12,996 nucleotides of DNA from Candidatus Eiseniibacteriota bacterium (GCA_005893185.1 VBOS01000193.1:1-12996), one strand, 5' to 3'; positions 1 through 7,588 are shown, numbered from the stretch's first letter. Notes: a model not told the origin generated them from the letters alone. Program-made: numbers and translations.

Positions 1-372
1 TTGAAGGCCGGCCACCGCGCCCGGGCTTGCGAGCGCCAGCGGCCCCACCAGCGTGAAGTAGACCTGGTGGGCCAGCGGCCGCCAGAATGCGAGCGAGCCA
101 CCGCCGTCGAGGAGATCGTGGCGGCGCTCGATCAGCGCGCGGCGGAGGAAGTCGAAGTCATCTGCGACCGGCTCGCCGAGCGGCGCGCCCAATGAATGAA
201 GCACGAGCAGCAGGGCCGGCGCGACGCTCAGCCACGCCCACGGGTCTCGCCATGGCGGCGGGGGCGTTGGCGGGCCTCCGGATTGTGGTCGCGCGGGCCG
301 CGCACTCCCCCCGTACGGCGCGGGGCCTTCGGGAGCCGCCGGTTTCGCACCGGCGACCGGCCGGCCTCGCAT
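1..372 (-). CDS. Membrane protein, N-terminal part (runs off left edge)
   Basis: This is an open frame of 124 codons with no stop, beginning at ATG 372 and continuing past base 1. The start lies one base after the TAG of the upstream phospholipase-like gene, with GGGAAG a few bases before it, so the two are probably co-transcribed and translationally coupled. Residues 1-40 are Pro/Ala/Gly-rich and probably cytoplasmic. Residues about 44-62 form a hydrophobic helix, followed by an acidic DDFDF stretch (71-75) and a WRPL motif (97-100), then a second hydrophobic segment beginning near 104. An Asp pair just after the first transmembrane helix is the layout of the first extracytoplasmic loop of GT-C glycosyltransferases, so a polyprenyl-sugar-dependent transferase is possible. 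That is inference, since most of the protein lies outside. It is almost certainly a real gene: the frame is clean and its sequence is non-repetitive after residue 40. Confidence 0.72.
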   Translation of the reverse strand, partial: MRGRPVAGAKPAAPEGPAPYGGSARPARPQSGGPPTPPPPWRDPWAWLSVAPALLLVLHSLGAPLGEPVADDFDFLRRALIERRHDLLDGGGSLAFWRPLAHQVYFTLVGPLALASPGAVAGLQ

Positions 373-373
373 G

Positions 374-1675
374 CTACTTCCCGTAGGCGGTCTTCCCAGC
401 TGGCGGCGTGGCGCCGTGGGCCTTGCGCTCGTAGGTCTCGCCCGGCTTGACCACGCGATTGCCGGGAGCGCGCCAGCTCGCATCGAAGATCTTCCGCGCC
501 TCGAGCGCGATCGGGCGGTTGCGCAGCGACACCGCGACGTTGCGCGTGCCGTGGAAGTAGCCGGGCTCCCAGTTGCTGGTGCCGACCCAGGTCCAGAGCG
601 AGTCCACCACCATGTACTTGCAGTGCTCGACCCGGGCGAAGGGGATGTAGCCGCCGCTCCATTCGGGCACGGTGGAAAGCCGCGCCTCGACGTTCGGCGT
701 TCCGGCCAGGCTCTGGAGGTCCGCGATGCGCGGGTTGTCCGGCTCCCAGTCCGAGACGACGAGCCGCACCGAGACGCCGCGCCCGGCGGCGCGCCGCAGC
801 GCGGCGTCGAGCGTCGAGTCGCGCTGGGAGTGCCCGCCGATCGAGTAGGTGAGGAGCTGCACCACCACCTCGCGGCGCGCGGCGTCCAGCAGCCGCACGA
901 TGGCGTCGCGGTCCCACAGCGTGGAGTCCGGGATGAACGCCTTCGGCGTGTAGCTGGGCCGCACATCCACGGTGTCGCCAGGCGCCTGGACGATGCTCAC
1001 CGCATGCGCGCGCGGGCCCGCGGGCCGCGCGCTCGCCCGCGCCTGCGCTCCGGTCGAGTCACGCCCCGCCATCTGATCGCCTGCGGCCCGCCAGTCCCAC
1101 TCGAACGCCTCGCCGATGGTCTGCGCCACTCGCGCGTCGCGCACGCGCACGCCCAGCTCGTGGATGTGCTCGAGCGCGCGCCAGTCGAAGTTCTGGCTGC
1201 CGAGGAAGACCTCCTCGCCGTCCACGATGAAGAACTTGGCGTGCTGGATGCCGCCCGCGATCGGGCCGAGGTTGACGAGCCGCACCTCGATTCCCGGCAC
1301 AGATCGCAGCGAGTCGGCGGGCTGCGGGTAGGTGCCGTGCATGCGCTGATCCAGGATGAGACGCACGCGGACGCCGCGCTTCGCGGCCGCGCCGATCGCG
1401 TCCACGACCTTGTCCATCGGCTCGCCCGGCCAGGTCGACAGGTAGAACTGCTCGATGTCGAGCGTTCTCTTCGCTCCGCCGATCATCTCGAGCCAAACTG
1501 CCTGCGGCGCGGGGAGCGCAGGGTTCCCGAGCCCGCTCTCCACCGGCCGGGTCTCGACGAGCTGGACCGGCGGGGCGGCGAAGGCCGCACCCGCGCTGAC
1601 GAGAAGTGCCAAGGCGAGGCTGGGACGGAGGAGCATGCCGGCCATACTAATCGGTGCGCCGATCCTGCTCCACAT
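374..1675 (-). CDS. Exported phospholipase D-like protein (PLD3/PLD4-like, two HKD motifs)
   Basis: The protein is 433 residues counted from ATG 1675, which has a weak GGGCGGA upstream. ATG 1645 gives a more classical signal peptide but has no visible ribosome site, and the open frame extends back to 1774. A hydrophobic signal segment ends at AGAAFA-A, so the product is exported. Two complete HxKx4D motifs are present: HAKFFIVD (H145, K147, D152) followed by GSQNFDW, and HCKYMVVD (H351, K353, D358) followed by GTSNWEPGYF. Two HKD motifs make one active site in the phospholipase D superfamily, which hydrolyses or transfers phosphodiester bonds through a phosphohistidine. The residues after each motif (NxDWRxL...ELGV, and VGTSNW..GYF) resemble animal PLD3/PLD4, which act as 5' exonucleases and lipid transphosphatidylases, more than cardiolipin synthases. 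The real substrate (lipid or nucleic acid) cannot be read from sequence. It heads an apparent operon with the membrane protein that follows. Confidence 0.88.
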   Translation of the reverse strand: MWSRIGAPISMAGMLLRPSLALALLVSAGAAFAAPPVQLVETRPVESGLGNPALPAPQAVWLEMIGGAKRTLDIEQFYLSTWPGEPMDKVVDAIGAAAKRGVRVRLILDQRMHGTYPQPADSLRSVPGIEVRLVNLGPIAGGIQHAKFFIVDGEEVFLGSQNFDWRALEHIHELGVRVRDARVAQTIGEAFEWDWRAAGDQMAGRDSTGAQARASARPAGPRAHAVSIVQAPGDTVDVRPSYTPKAFIPDSTLWDRDAIVRLLDAARREVVVQLLTYSIGGHSQRDSTLDAALRRAAGRGVSVRLVVSDWEPDNPRIADLQSLAGTPNVEARLSTVPEWSGGYIPFARVEHCKYMVVDSLWTWVGTSNWEPGYFHGTRNVAVSLRNRPIALEARKIFDASWRAPGNRVVKPGETYERKAHGATPPAGKTAYGK

Positions 1676-1710
1676 GGCGTTCCGCCCAGATCGCAGAAGG
1701 CGAAATTCTC

Positions 1711-1740
1711 TTGTGAGCCGCCCGCCCTCGCCTCTACAAT
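1711..1740 (+). promoter_or_regulatory. Sigma-70-like promoter for the large secreted protein
   Basis: TTGTGA (1711-1716) and TACAAT (1735-1740) are separated by 18 bp in an otherwise very GC-rich context. Transcription would begin near 1747, leaving a leader of about 155 nt before GTG 1902. ATTCTTGTGAAT (1739-1750) is an imperfect inverted repeat covering the end of the -10 and the start site. A related sequence, ATTCTCTTGTGA, covers the -35 at 1705-1716. The pair could be operator half-sites, but this is only pattern-based. Confidence 0.45.
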
Positions 1741-1901
1741 TCTTGTGAATCGAGGCAAAGGCTAAGAAACGCACGCTTCTCCCCCCCTACTTCGGCCTGC
1801 CGCCGCGGCGCCCGCCGCGGGGTGTGCGCCGCGGGGCAGCGACGCTTCCCAGCATTCGCCGCCCAGACGTCTGTCCTGTCCTTCGTCGCCAGGAGGTCCC
1901 G

Positions 1902-4841
1902 GTGCGCCTGAGAACCCGCCTTTCACGGGTCGGGACCCTCGTTCTCGTCCTGCTGCCGGCGGGCCTCGGCGCGCTGAGCCTGGACGATCCGGCAGCTGCC
2001 CGGGAGCGCGAGGAGGGAGCGCATGTGCGAACCGCCCCGCCTGTGGGTGGCGTCACGATCCAGGGCGCAGCTACCGGAGTCGTCCGATCCGCGACCGTGA
2101 ACTTCATGGAGCTGGGCCGGATGGAGAGGAGCGGCCTCGGGCCCAAGCCGCCGGTCCGGGCGATCGTCCGCAACGAGCTGGAAGGTGAACCGGCCGAGCC
2201 CGCGATCCCGCCCGGGCCCGATGCGCTGGCCGCTCCCCCCCCGTTCGTGCCGTTCGTAGCTTCGCCGTCCCCCATCGCGAGCTTCATCGGGATGGACGAC
2301 ATCCCGATGGTGGATTCGAGCTACATCGTCATTCCGCCGGACGTCAGCGGTGCAGTGGGGCCCGCCTCGACGCTCGAGGGGCTCAACAACAACTACCTGG
2401 TCCAGAGCAAGTCGAACGGCTCGGCGCTCGCCACCGTGGGAACGGCGACGTTCTGGGACCCGGTCGTCACGAACAAGACCCTGCTCAATCAGCTCACCGA
2501 TCCGCGCACGCTCTACGACCCCACCCAGAACCGCTGGATCGTTGAGACGCAGACGGTGAACACCAATGGGCTCATCCTGATCGGCGTTTCGCAGACCAGC
2601 GACCCGGCGGGGAACTGGTTCCTCTACTCGTTCGGCAACCTGACGGCCAGCCCGTACGTGATCGATTTCCCGAATCTCGGCTTCAACAAGAACTGGATCG
2701 CGGTCGCGATCAACGTCTACAACACGAGCGGCGCCTTCCAGCGCGGCATCACCCTGGTTCTCAACTACGCGCAGGCGCGGGCCGGCACCCTCCCCGCGGC
2801 AACGGTATTCACTCAAGCCAGTGCGACCCACTTCTACAGCTCGCCCTGCGCGACCTACTCGGCGACCGAAGACACGCTCTTCGTGGTCACGCACTTGAAC
2901 AGCGGGAGCGCGACCTACGAGGTGGACGCCATCACCGGCACGCCGGCTGCGCCGGCCTACACGACCGGCGGAGCGCTGACCCGCCCGGGCGGCGGCTGGG
3001 CTCAGCCCGGCGGCAGCGGCGCCAAGCTGCCGCAGTCCGCGCCGATCTCGGGAGCGAGCGTCTGCACGCCGCCCTGCCCGATCGAGCCCCAGGACTCGCA
3101 GGTGCGCTCGGCCCCGGTCTACCGCGGCGGCTTCATCTACTACGCGCAGACGGTCGGGCTTCCGGCGAGCACCTACACGCACACAGCCGTCCAGTGGACG
3201 GAGATCACGCCCAGCACGACCGCGGCTTTCGTGGACGGCGGGCGGATCGAGGACGCGACAGCCACTTCCACGAACGGCGGCAAGTGGTACGCCTATCCGC
3301 ACATCGCGGTGAACGGGGTCGGCGACTTCGTCGTGGGGTACACGCAATGCTCGTCGGCGCAGCACCCCTCTGCCGGCTATTCGTATCACGACCATGCGGA
3401 CGGCGCGGGCACCATCCGCGACCCGCTGATCTACAAGGCGGGCGACGACTACTACCACAAGGACTTCGGAAAGGGCCGGAACCGCTGGGGGGACTTCAGC
3501 CAGTGCTCGGTGGATCCCTCGGACGACCGGTCGTTCTGGGTTCTTCAGGAATACGCGAGGACGCGCGCCAACACCGATGACGGCACGACCGGCAACAACG
3601 GTAGCTGGTGGGGCACGTGGTGGGCCAAGGTCGTGGGGCCCAACCCCGTGATCTTCACAGTCGCCGCCAGCGCCGGGCCCGGCGGCACAATCGGCCCCAG
3701 CGGAAACGTGCGCGTGTCCCAGGGCGGCAGCCAATCGTTCACGATCACGCCCGGGAGCTGCCGCCACGTCGCGGACGTGCTGGTGGACGGATCTTCGGTC
3801 GGCGCCGTGACCGGCTACACGTTCACCAACGTCCAGGCGAACCACACGATCGCAGCCAGCTTTGCGCTCAACGGCCCGTTCCAGCTCTCCGCCAGCGCAG
3901 GCGCGGGGGGCGCGATCAGCCCGAGCGGCTCGATCGCGGCTGCGTGCGGCGACACCGTGCTGTTCACGATCTCTCCCGACAACTGCCACGTGATCGCCAA
4001 CGTCCTCGTCGACGGGGGCTCGGTGGGCGCGGTTTCGAGCTACAGGTTCTCCGGTGTCCAGGCCAACCACACGATCGCCGCCAGCTTCTCGTCGTCCAAC
4101 CTCGCGCTCGCCTCGACCCATGTGAACGCGGCCTGCACCTTCGTCCACGACGGCACGATCAACCTCACGGTCTCGGGCGGCATTCCAGCGTTCACCTACG
4201 CCTGGTCCAACGGCGCGACGACCGAGGACCTCTCGGGGCTCGCGGCGGGCGTTTACACCGTGACCGTGAGGGATTCGCGCGGATGCCAGGCGAGCCGCAG
4301 CGATACGGTCGGGCTCTACCCGCGCACGATCGTCGCGACCGCCGCCGCCAACGGCTCGATCGCGCCGGCGGGGAACGTGAACGTGGGCTGCGGCACGAAC
4401 GCCACGTTCACGATCACGCCCAATTCCGGCTACGCGATCGACAGGCTGGTCGTTGACGGCGAGCGAGTCGTCTCGACGCCGAGCTACACCTTCAGCGGCG
4501 TGACCGTGGGCCACACCATCAGCGCCACGTTCAAGATTCGTCTGGCAGCCGTGGAGTCGATCCCGGCCGAGTTCGCACTGGGTCGCGTGATCCCGAACCC
4601 GATGCAGGGCTCGATGCGAGTGGAATATGGGCTCCCGGAGGAGAGCGCGGTCCACTTGAGCGTCGTGGACGTCCAGGGCCGCGAGATCGCGGTGCTGGCG
4701 GAAGGAGTCCAGGCGGCCGGCTGGCATCCCGCGGGCTGGAGCGGAAGGGCGGCGCGGGGCCGCGCTCCGGCCGGGCTCTACTTCGCGCGCCTCCGGGCGG
4801 GCGGACGGACGTTCGTGCAGAGGTTCGTGCTCACGCGCTGA
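1902..4841 (+). CDS. Secreted multidomain protein with InlB-like repeats and C-terminal sorting-like domain
   Basis: GTG 1902 is chosen as start because AGGAGGT (1891-1897) lies 4 bp upstream and a signal peptide follows directly; an ATG at 1824 in the same frame lacks these. The product has 979 residues. After the signal peptide, residues about 120-580 form an Asn/Tyr/Trp-rich beta region with propeller-like stretches (DPRTLYDPTQNRWIVET and a Cys-Pro-rich loop near 385-400); I do not recognise an enzyme. Three 70-residue InlB-B-like repeats follow (586-655, 661-730, 809-878), with a SprB-like repeat (about 734-803; TYAWSNGATTEDLSGL) between the second and third. Residues 891-979 (VIPNPMQGSMRVEYGLP ... 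GLYFARL ... FVLTR) are a FlgD-like/Por-type C-terminal beta domain that often directs proteins to the surface. It is probably a cell-surface or released protein. Its stop overlaps the murB stop by 11 bp tail to tail. Confidence 0.9.
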   Translation: MRLRTRLSRVGTLVLVLLPAGLGALSLDDPAAAREREEGAHVRTAPPVGGVTIQGAATGVVRSATVNFMELGRMERSGLGPKPPVRAIVRNELEGEPAEPAIPPGPDALAAPPPFVPFVASPSPIASFIGMDDIPMVDSSYIVIPPDVSGAVGPASTLEGLNNNYLVQSKSNGSALATVGTATFWDPVVTNKTLLNQLTDPRTLYDPTQNRWIVETQTVNTNGLILIGVSQTSDPAGNWFLYSFGNLTASPYVIDFPNLGFNKNWIAVAINVYNTSGAFQRGITLVLNYAQARAGTLPAATVFTQASATHFYSSPCATYSATEDTLFVVTHLNSGSATYEVDAITGTPAAPAYTTGGALTRPGGGWAQPGGSGAKLPQSAPISGASVCTPPCPIEPQDSQVRSAPVYRGGFIYYAQTVGLPASTYTHTAVQWTEITPSTTAAFVDGGRIEDATATSTNGGKWYAYPHIAVNGVGDFVVGYTQCSSAQHPSAGYSYHDHADGAGTIRDPLIYKAGDDYYHKDFGKGRNRWGDFSQCSVDPSDDRSFWVLQEYARTRANTDDGTTGNNGSWWGTWWAKVVGPNPVIFTVAASAGPGGTIGPSGNVRVSQGGSQSFTITPGSCRHVADVLVDGSSVGAVTGYTFTNVQANHTIAASFALNGPFQLSASAGAGGAISPSGSIAAACGDTVLFTISPDNCHVIANVLVDGGSVGAVSSYRFSGVQANHTIAASFSSSNLALASTHVNAACTFVHDGTINLTVSGGIPAFTYAWSNGATTEDLSGLAAGVYTVTVRDSRGCQASRSDTVGLYPRTIVATAAANGSIAPAGNVNVGCGTNATFTITPNSGYAIDRLVVDGERVVSTPSYTFSGVTVGHTISATFKIRLAAVESIPAEFALGRVIPNPMQGSMRVEYGLPEESAVHLSVVDVQGREIAVLAEGVQAAGWHPAGWSGRAARGRAPAGLYFARLRAGGRTFVQRFVLTR
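3657..3866 (+). repeat. InlB-like protein repeat 1
   Basis: Coding repeat of 210 bp (70 residues) with the pattern AGPGGTI.PSGN, FTITP, VLVDG, VGAVTGYTF, VQANHTIAASF. It is 15 bp before repeat 2, and the two share the 10-residue QANHTIAASF ending. Such divergent InlB B-repeat-like units are common in secreted beta-rich proteins and usually act as spacers or adhesion modules. Confidence 0.75.
3882..4091 (+). repeat. InlB-like protein repeat 2
   Basis: Coding repeat of 210 bp, the closest relative of repeat 1 (AGAGGAISPSGS, FTISP, VLVDGGSVGAVSSY, VQANHTIAASF). Both repeats 1 and 2 carry a Cys just after the FTI.P motif (GSCRH / DNCHV). Confidence 0.75.
4326..4535 (+). repeat. InlB-like protein repeat 3 (diverged)
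   Basis: The third 210-bp unit is separated from repeat 2 by the SprB-like domain and is more diverged (AANGSIAPAGN, FTITPNSGYAID, LVVDGERVVSTPSYTF, HTISATF). It lacks the Cys of the first two, but its length matches exactly. Confidence 0.7.
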
Positions 4842-5877
4842 GTCTGCCGCGACGCGCGGGCGTGGCGCGCGCCGCGCGGCCCGGCGCCGGCTTCTCCCCG
4901 AGGAACATCACTTCCTCTTCCAACTCGACGCCGAACTTCTCGCGCGCCCGCGTCTTCATGATCTCCGCCAGCTCGAGAACCTCGAGCGCGCTCGCGCGGC
5001 CGGCGTTCACGATGATGTTGGCGTGCTTGGAGAACACCATCGCGTCCCCCACGCGCAGGCCCCGGCACCCGCACTCGTCCAGGAGCTGGCCGGCGGCGAC
5101 GCGGTGGGTGCCGGGCGAGAGCTTGGCGCCCGGCATCCGCCAGTCGGGCGGCAGATTCTTGAAGTAGGAGCCCGCCGTCGGCTCCACGCGCCAGCCCGCC
5201 GTCGGCTCCACGCGCCATTGCGGGTGCTTCACGCGCCGGATCTCGAGCTTCTCGTCGATCACCTTCTGGATCGCGTCGCGCTCGCCTCTTCGTAGCTGGA
5301 GCATGCATGTGAGCAGCACGCGCGGATCGCGCTTGAGCCGGGAGTCGCGGTACGCGAACTGGTACCAGGAAGCTGGCCGCGTCTCCACGCCCCTCCCGTC
5401 CAGGGCGACGTTGGTGCATTCGATGGTGAAGGTGCCGATGTCCTGGCCATAGCAGCCGGCGTTGCCGTAGAGCGCGCCGCCCACCGAGCCCGGGATCCCG
5501 GCCGCGAACTCCAGGCCCGACAGCTCCTGGTCCCGACACCGGCAGATGAGCTCGAGAAAATCGGCCCCGCAGCCGACGTGGGCCGCCGTGCCATCGAACT
5601 CGATGGTCTCGATCGCGTTGCGGATCACGAGGCCGCGAAAGCCATCATCCGACACCAGGAGGTTGCTGCCGCCGCCGAGCAGGAACACCGGCAGGCCCGC
5701 CGCATGGGCCGCGGCCAGCGCGCCCACCAGCTTCTCCTCGGTGCGCGCGGCGAAGTAGAAGTCCGCCGGCCCGCCGATGCGGAACGTCGTGTGGTGGCGG
5801 AGCGGCTCCTGCGTCAGCAGCCCGTCGCCGAGGGCGTCGCGGAGGCGATCTTCGATCGAGCTCTGGGAGCGGGGCAT
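4831..5877 (-). CDS. murB: UDP-N-acetylenolpyruvoylglucosamine reductase (MurB)
   Basis: MurB is the cytoplasmic FAD enzyme that reduces UDP-GlcNAc-enolpyruvate with NADPH to UDP-MurNAc in peptidoglycan synthesis. The 348-residue product has the family's FAD-binding segments GGGSNLLVSD (68-77) and PGSVGGALYGNAG (129-141), the YRDS motif (R177), the catalytic serine in AGSYFKN (S237), and a final LEEEVMFLG motif holding the conserved Glu (about E322). The start is ATG 5877; no clear ribosome site is visible. Two oddities stand out. A perfect 24-bp tandem duplication (5170-5217) adds a second WRVEPTAG directly before S237, and a basic Ala/Pro/Arg tail of about 20 residues follows the last motif. 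FKNL replaces the more usual FKNP. The gene stands alone rather than in a mur/fts cluster, and diverges from the Lnt-like gene. Identification is firm; whether the insertion affects activity is unknown. Confidence 0.96.
   Translation of the reverse strand: MPRSQSSIEDRLRDALGDGLLTQEPLRHHTTFRIGGPADFYFAARTEEKLVGALAAAHAAGLPVFLLGGGSNLLVSDDGFRGLVIRNAIETIEFDGTAAHVGCGADFLELICRCRDQELSGLEFAAGIPGSVGGALYGNAGCYGQDIGTFTIECTNVALDGRGVETRPASWYQFAYRDSRLKRDPRVLLTCMLQLRRGERDAIQKVIDEKLEIRRVKHPQWRVEPTAGWRVEPTAGSYFKNLPPDWRMPGAKLSPGTHRVAAGQLLDECGCRGLRVGDAMVFSKHANIIVNAGRASALEVLELAEIMKTRAREKFGVELEEEVMFLGEKPAPGRAARATPARRGRLSA
5170..5217 (-). repeat. Perfect 24-bp tandem duplication inside murB
   Basis: Positions 5170-5193 and 5194-5217 are identical (unit gcccgccgtcggctccacgc followed by gcca). 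In frame they encode WRVEPTAG twice, immediately before the serine of the AGSxFKN active-site loop. With no mismatch between copies, the event is either recent or an assembly artefact. Confidence 0.9.
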
Positions 5878-6004
5878 TCGAGTCTGGCACGTTCGCGCAA
5901 AGCGTGGCCGCGGTCAAACACGACGGGTCGAAGCAGATGGGCCGACGTGAAGGGTGAAGGCGCACAGGCGGCGCGCACCCGCTTTCCTTTCCCGCCCGCG
6001 CGCA

Positions 6005-6014
6005 CGCTATAGTC
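6005..6014 (+). promoter_or_regulatory. Likely -10 element upstream of the Lnt-like gene
   Basis: TATAGT lies at 6008-6013 in the divergent murB/Lnt-like gap, about 40 bp before ATG 6054. The same 10-mer, cgctatagtc, recurs before the selenoprotein gene at 7608-7617, which supports a genuine housekeeping -10. The -35 side is poor (TTTCCT at 5983 with a 19-bp spacer). Confidence 0.35.
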
Positions 6015-6053
6015 CGCGCGGGTCGCGCCGAAGCCGACCCTCCCACTCATCCC

Positions 6054-7553
6054 ATGATCAGACGATCGGAATCCGCGATGTTGTCGGGCCCCGCCTCCGG
6101 GGCCGTGCTCGCGCTTGCCGGGCTGCTGCTCTGCATCTCGAACGGGCGCACCCCCATCTCGCTCGCGCCGTGGTGGGCGCTCATGTTCCTCCTCCGGTTC
6201 GTGCGGGGGCGCGGCCCGATCGTGGGTCTCGGCGCGGGGCTCGCGGTGTCGGTCCTCGCGTCGCTCATCGTGTGGCGGGGCATGATCCCGGTGCCGCCGG
6301 GGCCGTACTTTTGGATCGCGTCGGGCCTGGGGGTGATCTTCTTCGTCCCGTTCGTCGTGGACCGCGTCCTGGCCCCGCGCATCGGGGGCTTCGCCTCGAC
6401 CCTCGTCCTGCCGCTGGCGTTCGCGGCAACCGATCTCTTCAACGCGCTGCTCAGCCCGTACGGGAGCTGGGGCTCGCTCGCATACACGCAGTACGACAAC
6501 CTGCCGCTCATCCAGATCGTCTCGGTGACAGGCACAGCCGGCGTCGTCTTCCTGATCGCGTGGTTCGCGGCCGTCGTGAACTGGGCGTGGGAGCATCACT
6601 TCTCGTGGAAGCGCGTGGGCTTCGAGGTCTCGATCGTCGCCGCCGTGTTCTCGCTCGTCGTGCTCTCCGGCGGCGTGCGGCTGGCTGCGCGCCCGCGCAA
6701 CGCCGTCACGGTGCGGGTCGCGGGCCTCACGGTGCGCGCGGGCGATGCGCGGAGAAGCATGGGACTGCTGCTCAATCCCGATCCCACCCCCGCCGACCTC
6801 AAAGCCGTGCACTCGGCGACCACCGCGCTCCTCGACACGCTGTTCCAGCGGAGCGAGCGCGAAGTCCGGGCCGGCGCCCGGATCGTCGCCTGGTCCGAGG
6901 CGAACGGCCTGGTCATGAAGCAGGAAGAGCCCGCCCTCCTCGCGCGCGCGAAGGAGTTCGCGGTGCGGACCGGGAGCTATGTATTCCTGGCGCTCGCGGC
7001 CGCCGCGCCCGGCAGCCCGCGCTACGAGAACCAGCTCATCGCGATCGATCCCGCGGGCCAGACCGGTTTCCGTTACCACAAGGCCCGCCCCGTGCCCGGG
7101 GACCTCGAGATGGGCGCCGACCGCTCGGTCCCCAAGCCGATCCCGGGGCCGGCGGGGGGAAGAATCGCGGGAGCGATCTGCTTCGACATGGATTTCCCCC
7201 AGCTCATCCGCAGGGCAGGGCGAGCGGGAGCGGACATCTTGATCGCGCCCAGCTCCGACTGGCTGGAGATCGATCCCATGCACTCGCGCATGGCGATCTT
7301 CCGCGGCATCGAGAACGGCTTCGCAGTCGTGCGCCCGACCGACAAGGGGCTGTCCGTGGCCGCCGACTGCCAGGGGCGCGTGCTGGCCGCCGCCGACTAC
7401 TTCGCCAGCGCGGATCACCGCATCGTCGCGCAGGTGCCGACGCTGGGCGTGCGCACGTTCTACGCCGCCGCCGGAGATCTCTTCGCATGGTTGTGCGTGC
7501 TGGCGCTCGCCGGGCTCGTTGCGCTCGCGCAGGGGATGCGGCGGCCGCTGTAG
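6054..7553 (+). CDS. Apolipoprotein N-acyltransferase-like membrane CN hydrolase
   Basis: The protein has 499 residues from ATG 6054, with no clear ribosome site (ATG 6078 is an alternative). About five or six hydrophobic helices fill residues 15-205, a carbon-nitrogen hydrolase domain follows (about 215-465), and a last helix lies at 474-493, which is the layout of Lnt. The region GSWGSLAYTQYDNLPLIQ (137-154) is typical of that family. The nitrilase triad is intact: E282 in WSEANG, K343 in YHKARPVP, C376 in GAICFDMDFP. Lnt transfers an acyl chain from phospholipid to the N-terminal Cys of lipoproteins at the periplasmic face of the inner membrane. Two features differ from E. coli Lnt: CYE after the nucleophile reads CFD, and the VPFGE loop reads VPGDLE. 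It may therefore be a paralogue with another acyl or amide substrate. The selenoprotein gene follows 104 bp downstream with its own promoter. Confidence 0.82.
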   Translation: MIRRSESAMLSGPASGAVLALAGLLLCISNGRTPISLAPWWALMFLLRFVRGRGPIVGLGAGLAVSVLASLIVWRGMIPVPPGPYFWIASGLGVIFFVPFVVDRVLAPRIGGFASTLVLPLAFAATDLFNALLSPYGSWGSLAYTQYDNLPLIQIVSVTGTAGVVFLIAWFAAVVNWAWEHHFSWKRVGFEVSIVAAVFSLVVLSGGVRLAARPRNAVTVRVAGLTVRAGDARRSMGLLLNPDPTPADLKAVHSATTALLDTLFQRSEREVRAGARIVAWSEANGLVMKQEEPALLARAKEFAVRTGSYVFLALAAAAPGSPRYENQLIAIDPAGQTGFRYHKARPVPGDLEMGADRSVPKPIPGPAGGRIAGAICFDMDFPQLIRRAGRAGADILIAPSSDWLEIDPMHSRMAIFRGIENGFAVVRPTDKGLSVAADCQGRVLAAADYFASADHRIVAQVPTLGVRTFYAAAGDLFAWLCVLALAGLVALAQGMRRPL

Positions 7554-7588
7554 CGCGGCGGCCGGCGAAACATGCGCGCACCGGGAGT

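Noticed and set aside
371..1765. 464-codon plus-strand open frame opposite the PLD-like gene
   Set aside because: The minus strand carries both HKD motifs; the plus translation is low-complexity.
1801..1834. Three copies of cgccgcgg in the leader of the large secreted-protein gene
   Set aside because: Spacing is uneven (12 and 14 bp) and such GC palindromes occur often in DNA of this composition; no repeat family or CRISPR pattern.
1923..4727. 934-codon minus-strand open frame opposite the large secreted protein
   Set aside because: Its composition is Arg/Val/Asp-rich with no domain, and the plus strand has a signal peptide, repeats and a strong ribosome site.
5917..5922. TTGACC-like -35 on the minus strand upstream of murB
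   Set aside because: No acceptable -10 is found at 16-18 bp, so I did not call a promoter.
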